Source of the DNA: Rhizophlyctis rosea
Taxonomy: Eukaryota; Chytridiomycota; Chytridiomycetes; Rhizophlyctidales; Rhizophlyctidaceae
Assembly (NCBI GenBank): GCA_027596075.1
Contig: JADGJC010000023.1
Coordinates: 176,068-240,067, forward strand
DNA length: 64,000 nucleotides
Direction: 5' to 3'
The translations under genes and the position numbers were made by a program. Below the pieces are notes generated by a model that was not told the DNA's origin, made no database searches, and saw only the letters and a program-made list of their open reading frames with translations. Shown piece by piece: positions 53,262 to 64,000 of the stretch (position 1 is the first letter of the stretch; each line of letters opens with the position of its first letter).

Positions 53262-55842
53262 TCACGCATAATCCTCAATACTCGTCTTGTCCTCCACATC
53301 AACATGCGCCCCAAACTCCTTCCTCCTTCCCCCCCTCTGCACAGTACTCCTCTGCTTCTTAGTCCACACCTCATCCATCCTCAAATCCACATCATCCAAA
53401 CTCTGCACCTTCAAAACCCCCCTAACAACCTTCTCATTCCCCCTCTCATAATGGTCCAAACACTCCTCAATAACCAATCTACCCGCATCCCCACTTGCAT
53501 AGAAGGTATCCAACTCCCTGTCGAGTGCGTCAGCGAGGGATTTTACACTACCGTCGGGATGGATCTTGCGCCATGGTTTGCGACAAGTTTCGCCGGTGCA
53601 GTCGTGGAGGACGGAGAGGAGGGCGTCGAGGCGTTGGATTAGTTTTGTTGTTGGGTGGGTTTTGGAGAGGTGGGTGTGGGGGTAGAGGTTGTGGAGTTGG
53701 TAGGGGTCGTCTTTGTGGTTGTAGAGTTCGTGGTGGCCTGGTGTGTGGGAAAAGAATGATGGATTAGGATGTTGATGATTCTCACCGGAAATGATGAATT
53801 TGAACTTACCCGTGCACCAAACAGTGTATTGATAACTGTACTCCTCACCGACGACGCGAACAGCGCGGTAAGTGTTCTCCTCCTCGTACGGAACATCATA
53901 GTACTAGATCATGTATCAAACGCACATCAGAACCTACGCCTTTCAGATGGCTTCAAGCTAGTCAGTGATTCTTACCTCAGGACCAAGCGGGCGCCAGAAC
54001 TCGATACCGAAAGACTCATAGCCATGCTTACTCTCATCCTTGTGAATTGGAATGGGTGTTCCATCAAGATCAACCTTCTTCGGATGCGCGTGGGCGAGTT
54101 TGAGGAAAGTTGGTGCGATATCGGTGTGGCTTTTGGACATTCCGGAGTTAGTGACTCTATGATTCATCACAAAAGTTGAACCAGGAGGCGCTCACGTCGT
54201 AACATCCTTCTTCACAACACCCTTCGCAACACCCGGCCCACTGTTGTTCATGCAAATGCCAAGTCAGCATGATTGCCCACAGCGAATGCAAAACCACAAC
54301 AACCCTACCGAACAACAAACGGAACATTCACATCCTCCTCGTACGGGGTAGTCTTTCCCGCGTTCAGACGGTGAGTTCCAATATGATACCCATTGTCCGT
54401 GGAGTAGAAGCTGAACAGAGTATGCACAAATGATAAGAAACAATTTACTTATGCTAATAAGTAGATGGGCTCAGACTCACATGTAGGTGTTATCCAACAC
54501 ACCCGCCTCCTCCAACTTATGAACAACGGTATCCAGGAGCTCGTCAACCGATTGAAGAGCACGAAGGCGTTGACGGTACCAGTGGTCGAGGGTGTCAATG
54601 ACCTAAACGTTGACGTTTAGATCCGGTGACAAGGCAGTCATATAATTAAACACCTCCATCATGAACAGGAACCCACCGTCTCATTCAAAAGCGGCAACGA
54701 AGAAATATACCTCGGCTTCCCCGTAACATTCGCAGTGTTGTAGTTCGGGGTTCGGGGTACGATCGCGTTAGGGAAGAGGTCTTTGTGGCGTTTGGCGGGT
54801 TCTGCAGGCGTCATGTGGACGTCGGTTTCGTCTTCGCCGAAGGCTCTGTTATGCGTTATGTTGGTTTCAACGTATCTGACTGAAGAGGGGATAAGGGTAG
54901 CGACAAACTTACACTGTAGTGTGAGGCGCAGACGGTGCGAGGTAGAGGAAGAAAGGCTCGTCGGCTTGGGTTGCTTCTTCGATGATGTTGAGAGCTGGAG
55001 AGTGGATGAATTTTGTAAGGTGTGGGGTTGTGACTATAACCTTGGTGCGGCGACGAACCTTTGCCGGCAATGACATCGACCTGGTGCACGCCCTTGTAGT
55101 GCTTGGCTTCGCCGCCGTTGCGGGAGAAGACGGGGTGGTAGAAGTCATCTGTAAATGTTTATCACATATGAGTTCTTTGGTTTCTCAGAAAAGGATGCGG
55201 TTGTAGGAAGGATGCGAAGCCCACTTACAGATCCAAGGATTAACCAAAGCATCAAAAACATTCCACCCTCCAGGTTGCTTATCAAGGTTCGGCAACCCAA
55301 ACCCGTTCAAAAACTGCGACGAATTATCGAGACACGCATTAGCTCCTTTCTCCCGTGTTCAATTCACTCAGCAGCCTCTTCCCTACCTTCCCAACATAAT
55401 AAGTATTATACCCCGCCCCCTTCAACCACTTCGGCAAATAGTCCTTGTTCAACCCATGTTCCAGAAACCGGTCATAGCCTCCATGCGGGCCAAACACGTC
55501 TGTGAAGTTCGTGTTGTGCGCGAATTGACCGCGGAGGAGGGAGACGCGAGAGGGACAGCAGACGGCTGTTGTTACGAAGTGGTTTTTGAAGGTTGTTCCT
55601 GGTTGGGTGGGGGTTGGTTTGAGTGAATGAGCATTCAGGAAGTAAACAACACAACACGTACCCTCATCAATCAAATGCCTCTTCAAATGCGGCATGTACT
55701 TCAAACTGTCCATACGAACATCCTGATCGTCGGAAAGCAGGAGAACAATGTTAGGTTTGCGATGCTTCTCCGTTTCGACGGCAGCGCTTTGCGCAACGGC
55801 CACAAAGGCGAGGGATGTGGAGAGGACAGATGTGAATTTCAT
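53262..55842 (-). CDS. Secreted sulfatase (arylsulfatase / N-acetylglucosamine-6-sulfatase type), 12 exons
   Basis: Exons (high to low): 55842-55662, 55598-55387, 55313-55229, 55148-55059, 54994-54915, 54844-54677, 54602-54481, 54410-54309, 54240-54196, 54129-53976, 53903-53810, 53737-53262; phases agree and give 602 residues. All introns are GT..AG. A signal peptide is at residues 1-20 (MKFTSVLSTSLAFVAVAQSA). Metal site DDQD at about residue 39; AVCCPSRVSLLRGQ holds the C-x-P-S-R site whose first Cys is converted to formylglycine; YYVGK and STDNGYHIGTHRL supply further metal and sulfate ligands. A VWCTGHHELYN.KDDPYQLHN segment is typical of the GNS-like group. About 110 C-terminal residues after it are charged and unusual. 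It hydrolyses sulfate esters outside the cell or in the vacuole; substrate not certain. Confidence 0.9.
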
Positions 55843-56300
55843 GATGAGGTTTGGTGGAGGCTGGGAAGTCTTGCGAGGGAGGACTGGAGAAGGTCATGGT
55901 ATGGGATTATATGGGGATAGGGTCGGGAAGGGGTTTGGCAACGTTTGTAAGCAGGGTTGTGGGAGCCGTCAATGGATGGCGCGATGGGTAAATGCCGACT
56001 GTCCATGGCAGATGGGGTTACAATCATGGAATCTCCTGCATTTGCTTGACTGAGGGATTCTCATCTCTCATCTCCCTGCACAAGATGGACTTCCACTTGC
56101 GCAGCACTGCTGCGCCCGTCCAAATGTCGTCCTGTTCCGCATATTTGGCTCCCACTTATTGACGCAAGCGACACGTTTGATGGCGACTTCATTGATCGAA
56201 TTTTCGATATATGGAATTGGTGACACAACGGCGTGGGGCATTGCGCAGCCTACCGGCAACCTCTTCAAATGTCTGCAACTGCCCGACTGACTATGGAAGT
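55843..56300. other. Promoter region of the sulfatase gene
   Basis: Intergenic; no other gene seen. Confidence 0.5.
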
Positions 56301-56324
56301 GTTAAAAAAAAACAAAAAAAAATT
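56301..56324 (-). terminator. Pol III terminator (two T runs)
   Basis: On the minus strand the tRNA-like unit is followed at once by two runs of nine T separated by a G, a strong RNA polymerase III stop. Confidence 0.6.
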
Positions 56325-56414
56325 GGGCTGGGCTAGGATTCGAACCCGCAGCTTCCGGTAGCCACGTTGCGACATTCGCTGGTGCGGCGCCATCGGCCAC
56401 TCAGCCAAGGGGAC
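56325..56414 (-). tRNA. tRNA-like gene, class II (Ser/Leu type), possibly a pseudogene
   Basis: Ninety nt on the minus strand with a near-perfect A box (TTGGCTGAGTGG), a perfect B box (GGTTCGAATCC), a D arm (GCT/GGC pairs) and a variable-arm hairpin (GCT-ACCGGA-AGC), as in serine and leucine tRNAs. The anticodon arm CCGCA/CGTGG encloses 16 nt, which could be a 7-nt loop plus a small intron; CGA lies in it. The acceptor ends (GTCCCCT and CCCAGCC) do not pair, and the T stem has two mismatches, so a decayed or rearranged copy is likely although it should still be transcribed. Confidence 0.5.
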
Positions 56415-56760
56415 TTACCGAGCGAATCATAGTTGATGGGCGGAACTTGACGTTTTGTACCGTCGCTGTGCCACCGAAGGTTCGGCTTGTGTTTGAGGCT
56501 GACGTACATGTCCGGTGCAAGCTACAAATGGACCACCCATTCTGCTTTGATATAAGTTTCAGTCGTCGTGGGCCCAAACATACGTTCCAATTGTAACAAT
56601 GCGCATGGTGCCCCTACAATCTGGCGTTTGCTTAATCTGAACTTTGCAACTGCATGCCACTGACACCCAGACTTCCCATCAACCTGTCGGTCCCAAGCTC
56701 GAAGTTCCATCTTCTTCCCTCCAGCCAATCCACCCTTGCAGCTCACTCATTATGACAACT
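56415..56760. other. Intergenic region
   Basis: No gene seen. Confidence 0.5.
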
Positions 56761-57777
56761 TTATTTAAACGCTTCCCGACAATGCGATTCAAAATTCACC
56801 CAACTCAAAGCCTTAACTTTCCGATAAGCCTCCAACCAAATTGCCGCTTCACCTGTCGAGATATTGTCACGCGCAGCTATCGACTGTATCGCTCTGTATA
56901 TAACCGCCCGCCGGCTATACATTTTCCGGTCTTTCTGGCTCTGCCGCCAGGAGCTCCCGTGGAGGGTGTCGATGTCTCTGATGGAAGGCTGACCGTCTAG
57001 GCCTTTATCGTACTCTTGCCAGAGAGTAATGACGGAGTCCATGTCTCGGAGCATTGTGTATATTGGGGGAGGGGGTGGTGTGTTGCGGGTGGTGCTTGTT
57101 GGGGCGGGACGAGGGGGTCGTTGTGGAGTGGGGCGTTGTGGTGTGGGTGCTGGCAATGATTCTACAGCGGGTGGAGTATCACTTGAAGTACCGTCAATTA
57201 CCTCCCTCTGAGTGCCACCACCATTGTTGCTTCTATGAACAATCGCATCTGCTCCTCTGTCTGTTGCCACCACCTCAACCCGCCCAACATCTACAGGCTC
57301 GACCCCTCTTCCATCCGAAATGAATTGTGAAAAGCGGGCATCAATGAAGCCATTGAGTTGGGCAAATACAAATCTGAATCTGTCAATGTCTCTCAGATAG
57401 AGAAGTGAAGCACCATACTCGTTAACAACATTGGGGAGGTCGATGTCTTTGCCAACTTCGAATGTTGCAACAAGGGACAGGTTTATGTATGCTGGAGTGG
57501 TGAAGAGGTGGTCGTGGGATGTGGAGATGGGAGAGTAGAGTGGGGTATCAATTGCAGTGGGAGTTTGCGCTACTGGGAGGAAGTGCGTCCAAAGATAGGG
57601 ATTATGTCGAAAATGGTCTTGTAGCAGCTGTGGTTGTTTGTCTTCGTCTTCATAGCTAACGATCTGGTTGTTGCGGTCAATGAGCGAAGACGCATGGCAA
57701 CGATGAGAGTCTAACAGCAACCTACCGGACAGCAGGTAAGGTTGTTTGAATTGTGAGGGCGCATGATCACTACCCAT
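56761..57777 (-). CDS. GCR1_C-domain DNA-binding protein
   Basis: Open frame of 338 residues. The C-terminal 85 residues (SVITLWQEYDKGLDGQPSIR, WRQSQKDRKMYSRRAVIYRA, then GEAAIWLEAYRK) match the outline of the GCR1_C domain: a Trp-x-Glu-Tyr start, Gly-x-Pro-Ser-Ile, Trp-Arg, Tyr-x-Arg-Arg and a final helix. In budding yeast Gcr1 this domain binds promoter DNA of glycolytic genes; the same domain occurs at the end of Crypton tyrosine recombinases. A Pro/Thr-rich linker (residues 205-240) precedes it, and the N-terminal 200 residues are not recognised. The start is uncertain: an upstream minus-strand frame (58010-57790, MLHVSDFTNFELDAHLSPNG) may be an earlier exon. No recombinase catalytic residues are seen. 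Confidence 0.65.
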   Translation of the reverse strand: MGSDHAPSQFKQPYLLSGRLLLDSHRCHASSLIDRNNQIVSYEDEDKQPQLLQDHFRHNPYLWTHFLPVAQTPTAIDTPLYSPISTSHDHLFTTPAYINLSLVATFEVGKDIDLPNVVNEYGASLLYLRDIDRFRFVFAQLNGFIDARFSQFISDGRGVEPVDVGRVEVVATDRGADAIVHRSNNGGGTQREVIDGTSSDTPPAVESLPAPTPQRPTPQRPPRPAPTSTTRNTPPPPPIYTMLRDMDSVITLWQEYDKGLDGQPSIRDIDTLHGSSWRQSQKDRKMYSRRAVIYRAIQSIAARDNISTGEAAIWLEAYRKVKALSWVNFESHCREAFK

Positions 57778-58433
57778 ACTACATTTTTTGCAATTCCATT
57801 GGCAAGTGTAGTAGGACCTTCTGCTACCGACTTCCGCTTGTACAAAATCTGTCCCACAAAAAATGGCGGATACAGCGAAGCTAATGGGGATGAGTGTGCT
57901 GCTTGCATCATATTGACATGCGTGGAGGAGGGGAACCTGTAGGTCAGTGATCCGTTTGGGGACAAGTGGGCATCAAGTTCGAAGTTGGTGAAATCACTGA
58001 CATGAAGCAAATGTCAATTCGCCGGTCCAAGTTCTCAAAAGCCCCAAGTAACTGAATGGGCTTAGCTGAATGGGCTTAGCCAGTGTAGCCCCAAAATAGC
58101 ATTTTGACACGCACGTGATCTTGGGTCTCACCTTGAGTCTCGAGTTTTTCGAGTCTTGCAAGACTCCGTTGTCAATCACCAGCTTCCCAGATGCAATACC
58201 GAATCAAAACTTCCCACGCGTGTTGATTGCATAGTTTGATCGGCGAGCATACTTCAAGTGAGATTCTTCCAACCGATCAAAGAATAAGTGCTGATAAGCG
58301 ACCAGCAGGTGGGCGATCACTGTAAGGCTGACACCAACTCGCTGTCTAGCAGCCAGACACTGACCTGCTTACCCATTGTCCGGCCAGGATCTACGCTTCC
58401 TGAACATTCCAGAAAAAGCCAATCACTTCGCGC
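57778..58433. other. Region between GCR1_C gene and TFIIIC gene
   Basis: Probably the divergent promoter of the two genes plus a possible first exon of the GCR1_C gene (57790-58010). A short tandem TGAATGGGCTTAGC lies at about 58052-58079. Confidence 0.5.
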
Positions 58434-61400
58434 ATGGCGGAAAGCTCAGACGATGAACCACTGAGCCGCCGTGCAGGCGCTGTGATGACGCATCACGTGT
58501 CGGCCAGTGAACATCCAGAGCTGCAAATTATGGAGCGACTCGATCTGCTGAATGAACCCGTCTCGGTCGAAGGCAGCATCAACGGTGACAGCCCAAGCAC
58601 GATGGACCCACCGGTACGCGGAGGGAAGAGAGGCCGTGGTCGGGGGAGGGGCAGGGGGTCCAGCCGAGGTGCATTGTCAAACGGGGCGGACAGTTCAAGC
58701 GAGCACCGGGATACGCCCCTGTCTGAATCATCGACGTCGGTTGTTCCAAAACGTGGCCGAGGAAGAGGAAGAGTGAAAGCATCTACACCTCAACGAGGCA
58801 GAGGACGGGGCCGGGGCCGGGGCCGGGGTCGGTCAGCGGGAGGGGCTGCGGCCACAGGCGATGCCGCTCCCAGCAAACGCAGAAAGATATCACCAGACGA
58901 GGACGAGGATGAGGAAGACTTGGTCGAAGAAGAAGGAGACGACAGCGAAGTGTCCGACTTCCAAGCCAGTGAATCGCCAGCGGAATCCGACAACAATGCA
59001 TCGGAGGCAGTCGATGAGGATGACGATTTCACAAGCACCCCGCAACCAACTCCACGTGGGACGAAATCGCGACCCGCACGAACTCCCAAATCTCAATCGG
59101 TTGATGTTGATGCTCAGGCAGAGGAGCCGCCCGATTCGGCCAATGAACATCCGGCGCTCGTGGAATTGAGGGAGAAAATCAAAGAATTTCTTGAACACAA
59201 GGTGCTGGTTGATTTGACGCAGGAGCTCATGAATGAGACGGCTGTGGTGGAGGATTGGGCGCCTTACTCAAGGCTGAAGCCTTCAACCGGTCTGCAAGGA
59301 AGGGTGGGAAAGGATGGGAAGCGTCGAACTACTGCAGCAGATTTGGAGGCTGCACAGGCGTCAGAGGCAATGGAGATTGATGAGGAGGAGGAGGAGGCAT
59401 CTTCGCAAAAGGGCGGTGCGGGGGATGGGGCGGAAAGGGGTGAGGGCACTGCTCCGCGGGAGGATAGTACGGAAAGGATGGAGATGGACGGGGACGTAGC
59501 TCAAGGAGAGGCAGCTGAGAACGGCACAGCACAGACACCCGCCGAACAAGTCACTTCCGGCAATGAAGGCGAGACATCAAATGGTAAAGGAGGAAGCACA
59601 AGAGGCGGTCGAGGACGTGGGCGGGGCGGACGAGGCGGGAAAAGAGGACGGGGAGCGTCGAAAACTCCAAGCAAAACGCCAGCAAAAGATCCATCAAGCC
59701 GCAAACCGATGCAGGTTCTTCAGCCTGGGGAGAAAGTATTACAGTGCCACAAAGTTGGGGATCGATACAATTGCGTTTTGAGCCTTTGCGATAGGACATT
59801 CCTGAACTTGCAAGGGATCAAATACCACGCCCAGAATCACATCCACGAGATTTTGGACTTTCTCATGTGGGCTTTCCCGGCGGTTGAAGCAGATGAGGGT
59901 GCGCCGATTGCCGAGATGAACGGACGTGAAGCAGGTCCTGCGACGAATGGGGAGGGTAGTGGAGATGCTGGTCCGCTACCGACTGAAACCGGAGAAGAAC
60001 GGCCACCGGAAGCAACACCCATGGACGTCGATGACGAACTCCCCGCCCCCGAATTCGACTCCCGCACCACCAAAATCCGCCCCGACATCCGCGACCTCCT
60101 CAACCGCATCCCCTTCTCCGCCTGGCCCATCCGCATCAACGACTACAACACCCTGGTCCCCGGCCTGACGCGTCCAACCTTCCTCCCGCTCATCCTAGGA
60201 TGGTCGAAAGAACGCGCATTCGCGGAGGAAAAACGGCAGCGCCAGATTGATATCATTTTGAGGCGGAGGGAGAAGGCTGCTGCGGCTAGTGTGAAGAAGT
60301 TGAGGAAGAAGGAGGAGGGTGGTGGGAGTTTGACGCCTAGACCGGTGAAGAAGCAGAGGTATTCGATGAAGGATCCGGAGAATAGGCCTATACCGAATTT
60401 TCATATGGTGGATTTTGAGGAGGATGATGATGGGTATCCGGATTTGGTTGTTCATGAGGAAGTTAGGCCGAGGGTTGAGGATTTTGAGTTGGTGTCGTTG
60501 GAGTGAGTGTTGTGTGGTCTGAGAGGCATGTGGGAGAACGAATGTTGATGAACGAATTTCATTAGGGAAGCTGCACCGCATCTACCGCCGCAGAAGCAAA
60601 GTACGATCCGATTCGATGGTGCGAACGGTCCAGCTGGAGTTCCGATGGACGTACCGCTCTTTACGTCGGTCAAAGGTGGTACGTCTTTCTCGTGCATGGA
60701 TTATTATTTGCATTTCTTTGAGAATAAATTGCAAAATAGCCACGAAACACGACGCCTTCGTCCTAAACGCCGGTGGATCAGTATGGGGATTGAGCTGGTG
60801 CCCCAAAATACCGAAAGGCCAAGGTTTGCCACATCTTCCCCACCTTCCCCTCCAATCCTTCTCCCACTAACCCACTCACCCACACAGCTCAATACATCGC
60901 CATCGGAGGCTACAAACGCACCATCGACGAACACCACGTCATCGGCGTGCGCCAAACCGCCGAAGAAGACGATGATTACGACATGAAGGGGTGTATCCAG
61001 ATCTGGCGTGTCGGGAAGTTGGACAGCGAGGTTGGAGGTGTGCCGGAGGATGGGCCGAGGCTTGTGATGTGTGTTTTGCATAGTTGGGGGTGTGTGCATG
61101 ATTTGAGGTGGGCGCCGTGGGGGTGGTATGAGGGGGTTGGGGAGTTTGAGGTGAAGGTGGGTTTTGTGTTTGTGTGTGTTTGGGTTTGAGGTGGGTGGCG
61201 AGAGGGAAAGAGGATATGTTTGATTTATGCGATTTTTGCTGTTGCAGAAAGCGAATGGGTCTGCTGGGGAGTCGGATCTACCCCGCTTGGGGTTGTTGGC
61301 CGTGAGTTGTGGGGATGGGGCGTTGCGTATGCTCGTTGTGCCTCACCCGGAGAGTTTGAGGAATTCGTTCGGTGTAGGGGATGAGGATGGGACTATGTTC

Positions 61401-63114
61401 GGTAAGTGAGTTGTCCTGCAAACGGTTCGAAAGCGAATATCGTGCAGATATCTCATGCTATACTCTTTGTAACCACTAGTGCGTGTGAAGGAGCCAGTCT
61501 TTGAAGCCGTGCAGCCCGGGTCGTTGCTGTGGAAACTATCGTGGGGTTCTGCTGAGTTGATTGCTGCGGGGTGTACCAATGGTATGGTGTTTTTGGAGGA
61601 AGTTTTCCTCATATGCAGAAGCAACAGTGCTCAAAACTATCGTATATAAAGGTGATATGGCCATCTACAATGTCCGCGAAACCTTTGAGGCTCGAACATC
61701 CAGCCGCAAAGGGAAGGAAATTGCCGGCACGCACCGGGGCAGGGTTGAAGTCACCGGTAAGCAATCATCTTCTCTATTCATCCATTTTACAATAGATCTC
61801 CAACCCCAACCTTCCCCCATCTCAGACCCAATCATCTGCTTCCCCTCCCACGACACCTGCGTCCGCCACCTACATTTCATGGAGAACGCAAAATTCTGGA
61901 GGAAGATGATTGAGAGTGATGAGGGGAGTGCAGCTGGGGCGCCGCCGCCGACGCCGAATATGATTGCAAGTGTTGGGAATGATGGAAGGTTTATGGTTCA
62001 TGATATAAGGGATCCGTGGAGTGGCATGATGATGCATCGGATTCGTGGTATGTTTGGTTTTTTTTTTTTTCGCTTTTTCCAATTGCGATTACATACTTCC
62101 TTTTTGGTTGGGGACATTCTCTTGATAATTCTTCGCCGCCTTTCTCACGACCTGCCCTTCTCATGACAGGTTTCAAAATGTGCGTATCCTACAGCCCACA
62201 TACCAACGGCCTAGTCTTTACGGACGCGGATAACGGCGTGCGGTTCCTCAGACCTGGTGAGGAAGAACGCGGGGGTGGAAGTAAAGGGGGGAAGAAAGAT
62301 GACGAAGACGATGTGTATCAGACGAATAAGCAGCAGAGGAGTGTGGGTGTTGGGACGCATCGGGCTTGTATTTGGGTGAGTGGGAGATGGACTGTTAATG
62401 GGGTTTTCAGCAGGTAAATACTGATTTTTTTGATTGGGTGCGAAAGGATGTGGATTGTGCGCCGTTCTTTCCTTTCCTTGCTTCTGCGAGTGCGGATGGA
62501 GAGGTGAAGATTGTGAATATGAGGAAGTTGGATGGGCCGGTTGAGGTGAGTTATAGGCGTCATCATACGTTTTTTTTGTCATGACCAGATGAACGTCTTG
62601 GTTTGAATGTCTCAACCTTTGCTCACCAAACCGTCCCATTTTTCAGCGCAACTCAAAAAGGAAACAGCCTCAGACACCCGTATATAAGTTGGAATGGGAT
62701 TACCGGAAAAAGTTGTTCAAGTTTGTTGAGGGGCTTCCTGCTGAGGTGAGGAGGGTGCTTTGGTTTCGTCAGGAGCAAAGGGAACATTCCCATTGATGGC
62801 CTGTGTATTGTGGCAGGTGCCGAACTTCCTCGTGGCGCGCGTGAGTGTTGAAGGGGCGTTGGTGGAGTTCTTCCCGCCCGAAGTGTGCATTCAGAAGGTG
62901 AGTTTGATTCGGGTTTCAGGCAGAGGAGATCATTGGGGTGTAGCGGCCAACAGCTGAAAACTATGTTCGTTATAACCTCACGGGATCCTCTTGTTTGACC
63001 CTCCTACCCATTGAACAGGTGGCATGGAACCCCAACCTCGCCGCGGCGTCCTGGATTGCGTCTGGCGGGACCGGCGGGTTGGTTCGGATTGAAGATACGT
63101 TTGGGTTGGGATAA
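58434..63114 (+). CDS. TFIIIC WD40 subunit (Tfc6/Sfc6/GTF3C2-like), 13 exons
   Basis: Exons: 58434-60502, 60566-60678, 60740-60823, 60888-61156, 61248-61401, 61480-61581, 61652-61756, 61826-62047, 62170-62375, 62447-62545, 62647-62745, 62817-62897, 63019-63114; phases agree and give 1,232 residues. The first 400 residues carry AT-hook-like RGRGRGR clusters between acidic runs. A zinc-finger-like C-x(12)-C..H-x(4)-H pattern is at about residues 437-470 (QCHKVGDRYNC). The C-terminal half holds WD40-type repeats (GGSVWGLSWCP, GCIQIWRV, CVHDLRWAPWGW, SCGDGALRMLVV, LAASASADGEVKI-like, SGGTGGLVRIED). In the family this subunit helps bind the B box of tRNA genes in the nucleus. The exact subunit is inferred from architecture. 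Confidence 0.75.
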
Positions 63115-63362
63115 GGGCCCAACACCAACCATCAACAACAAAACAAAAAACAGGGTCAATAAAACCCTTCCCTTTGTACATAGTTTCCCACCCGTCTAGC
63201 ACAAACCCCAACCATCATGTCAAATAGTGTTGATCAACAGTAGTAGTATTAGTAGCAGTTAGTTCGTACATAGCACAACTATTCCCCCCATCCCCGGAAC
63301 CACGCCGCCGAAAAAAAAAAAAAAAAAAAAGCTCTTCGTTTCCCGGCGAGTTTTCCCGCTGT
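63115..63362. other. Convergent 3' region
   Basis: Lies between the ends of two genes that face each other. Contains a run of 20 A at 63311-63330. Confidence 0.5.
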
Positions 63363-63906
63363 TCATAATTCAACTTGCAGTTTCTTTTTCAACAGTGCGC
63401 AGCGTTCCTCGATGAATTCGATGGCTTGGAAGAGGGCGGTGAAGGTTGGGCAGGTGGATTCTGTTGTGAATTCGTCGAGGATTTCGACGGGGCGGCCTTT
63501 GTAGGTGCTGCGGAGTTTGTGCGGCCGATTAGATATTCGGAATATAAGGGTGGAAATACGAACTCACAGAGACACAACCCGAACCAAAAAGCCTCCTCCT
63601 TCTTTTCTATCTCCTTTGCGCGGGCCCCACCCATCACCCACGCCCCACAAAAATCAAAAAAAAAGGAAAAGAAACAGTATTCCCCAAGAGAAAGAAAACA
63701 CCTACTCCAACTTAAAATTCTTAAACTTGCTCAAAATCCCCTTCTGGATCTCCAACGGGAACCCCGCGTGGTGGAAATTCACCGCATAGATACCCACGAC
63801 CAACGAACTGCGATTCACATGGAACTCGACCACGAGGTCGTCGGGGAGGTCGGGGGTGAAGAGTTTCGGGTCGGGTTCTTTGGTCGGGAAGGTTTGGGTT
63901 GGGGGT
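63363..63906 (-). CDS. 3' exons of a conserved gene, possibly Rogdi/Rav2-like (partial)
   Basis: Two minus-strand exons are joined by phase: 63906-63706 (LFTPDLPDDLVVEFHVNRSS, IYAVNFHHAGFPLEIQKGIL) and 63507-63363 (TYKGRPVEILDEFTTESTCP, ALFQAIEFIEERCALLKKKL), ending at a TGA at 63365-63363. Donor GTAGGT, acceptor CCGCAG. The end looks like a short leucine-zipper helix. The layout (LPDDLVVEF then a final coiled helix) recalls the Rogdi/Rav2 family, which helps assemble the V-ATPase; this is a low-certainty guess. Upstream exons lie beyond 63906 and the window edge. Confidence 0.45.
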
Positions 63907-64000
63907 CTGTGGGACAGGGAGGTGCGGGCTTGGTGGGTTGTTGTTGTTATTTGGGTTAGGTGCTGTGGTGGGTGGTCAGATGGTGGGGTGAGGGAGGGTG
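63907..64000. other. Window end
   Basis: Probably intron of the preceding minus-strand gene: a CCTAAC branch-like site and CCCACAG acceptor lead into 63906. Confidence 0.4.

Overview
The window looks like nuclear DNA of a fungus, most likely an early-diverging (zoosporic or chytrid-like) one. Introns are short (about 38-140 nt, mostly 50-100) with GTRNGT donors, CTNAC-type branch sites and YAG acceptors. The recognisable genes are fungal or eukaryotic: septin, Pcl-type cyclin, F-box/leucine-rich proteins, a GCR1_C-type DNA-binding protein, a TFIIIC WD40 subunit and a secreted sulfatase. The clade is inferred; no rRNA or marker gene settles it.

Positions 1-49,700 are a repeat-rich accessory region. 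It is built from five copies of a minus-strand unit: a coiled-coil gene with a shared N-terminal domain (3.6-4.8, 12.0-13.4, 17.8-18.8, 25.8-27.0 and 36.9-38.1 kb), then a conserved tag about 200-260 nt past its stop codon, then a 2-3 kb module derived from a ubiquitin gene locus. The module holds an array of conserved hairpins, a TATA-like site, two short introns at fixed places, a broken ubiquitin reading frame, a G-rich tract and a 76-78-nt tRNA-like element. Members of a second family, F-box/LRR-like proteins carrying a PGDTL motif, lie between the units, also on the minus strand (7.4, 20.9, 29.7, 42.2, 45.0 and 48.5 kb). Two of the five coiled-coil genes are intact and three are broken. 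The ubiquitin frames are all broken, yet splice sites and hairpins persist.

The same region holds decayed pieces of housekeeping genes: a Pcl-type cyclin (6.6 kb), Hsp20 (11.0 kb), alpha-tubulin (19.1 kb), RCC1 (27.7 kb), RNA polymerase II subunit RPB2 (28.0-28.7 kb), a septin joined to a carnitine acyltransferase (38.8-41.6 kb) and a second septin fragment (43.8 kb). A short inverted-repeat element (17.0-17.5 kb), a G-quadruplex-capable CCCAA-type tract (31.9 kb) and a 57-bp tandem duplication (19.7 kb) add to the picture of a rearranging, possibly subtelomeric-like region.

From about 50 kb the window turns into ordinary gene space: a conventional F-box protein (50.1-51.5 kb, -), a 12-exon secreted sulfatase (53.3-55.8 kb, -), a serine/leucine-class tRNA-like Pol III unit (56.3 kb, -), a GCR1_C-domain protein (56.8-57.8 kb, -), a 13-exon TFIIIC Tfc6-like gene (58.4-63.1 kb, +) and the 3' end of a conserved gene, perhaps Rogdi/Rav2-like (63.4-63.9 kb, -).

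The best candidate for something undescribed is the linked set of coiled-coil family, F-box family and spliced, hairpin-bearing ubiquitin-derived module. Its function is unknown; any functional link between the three parts is inference.
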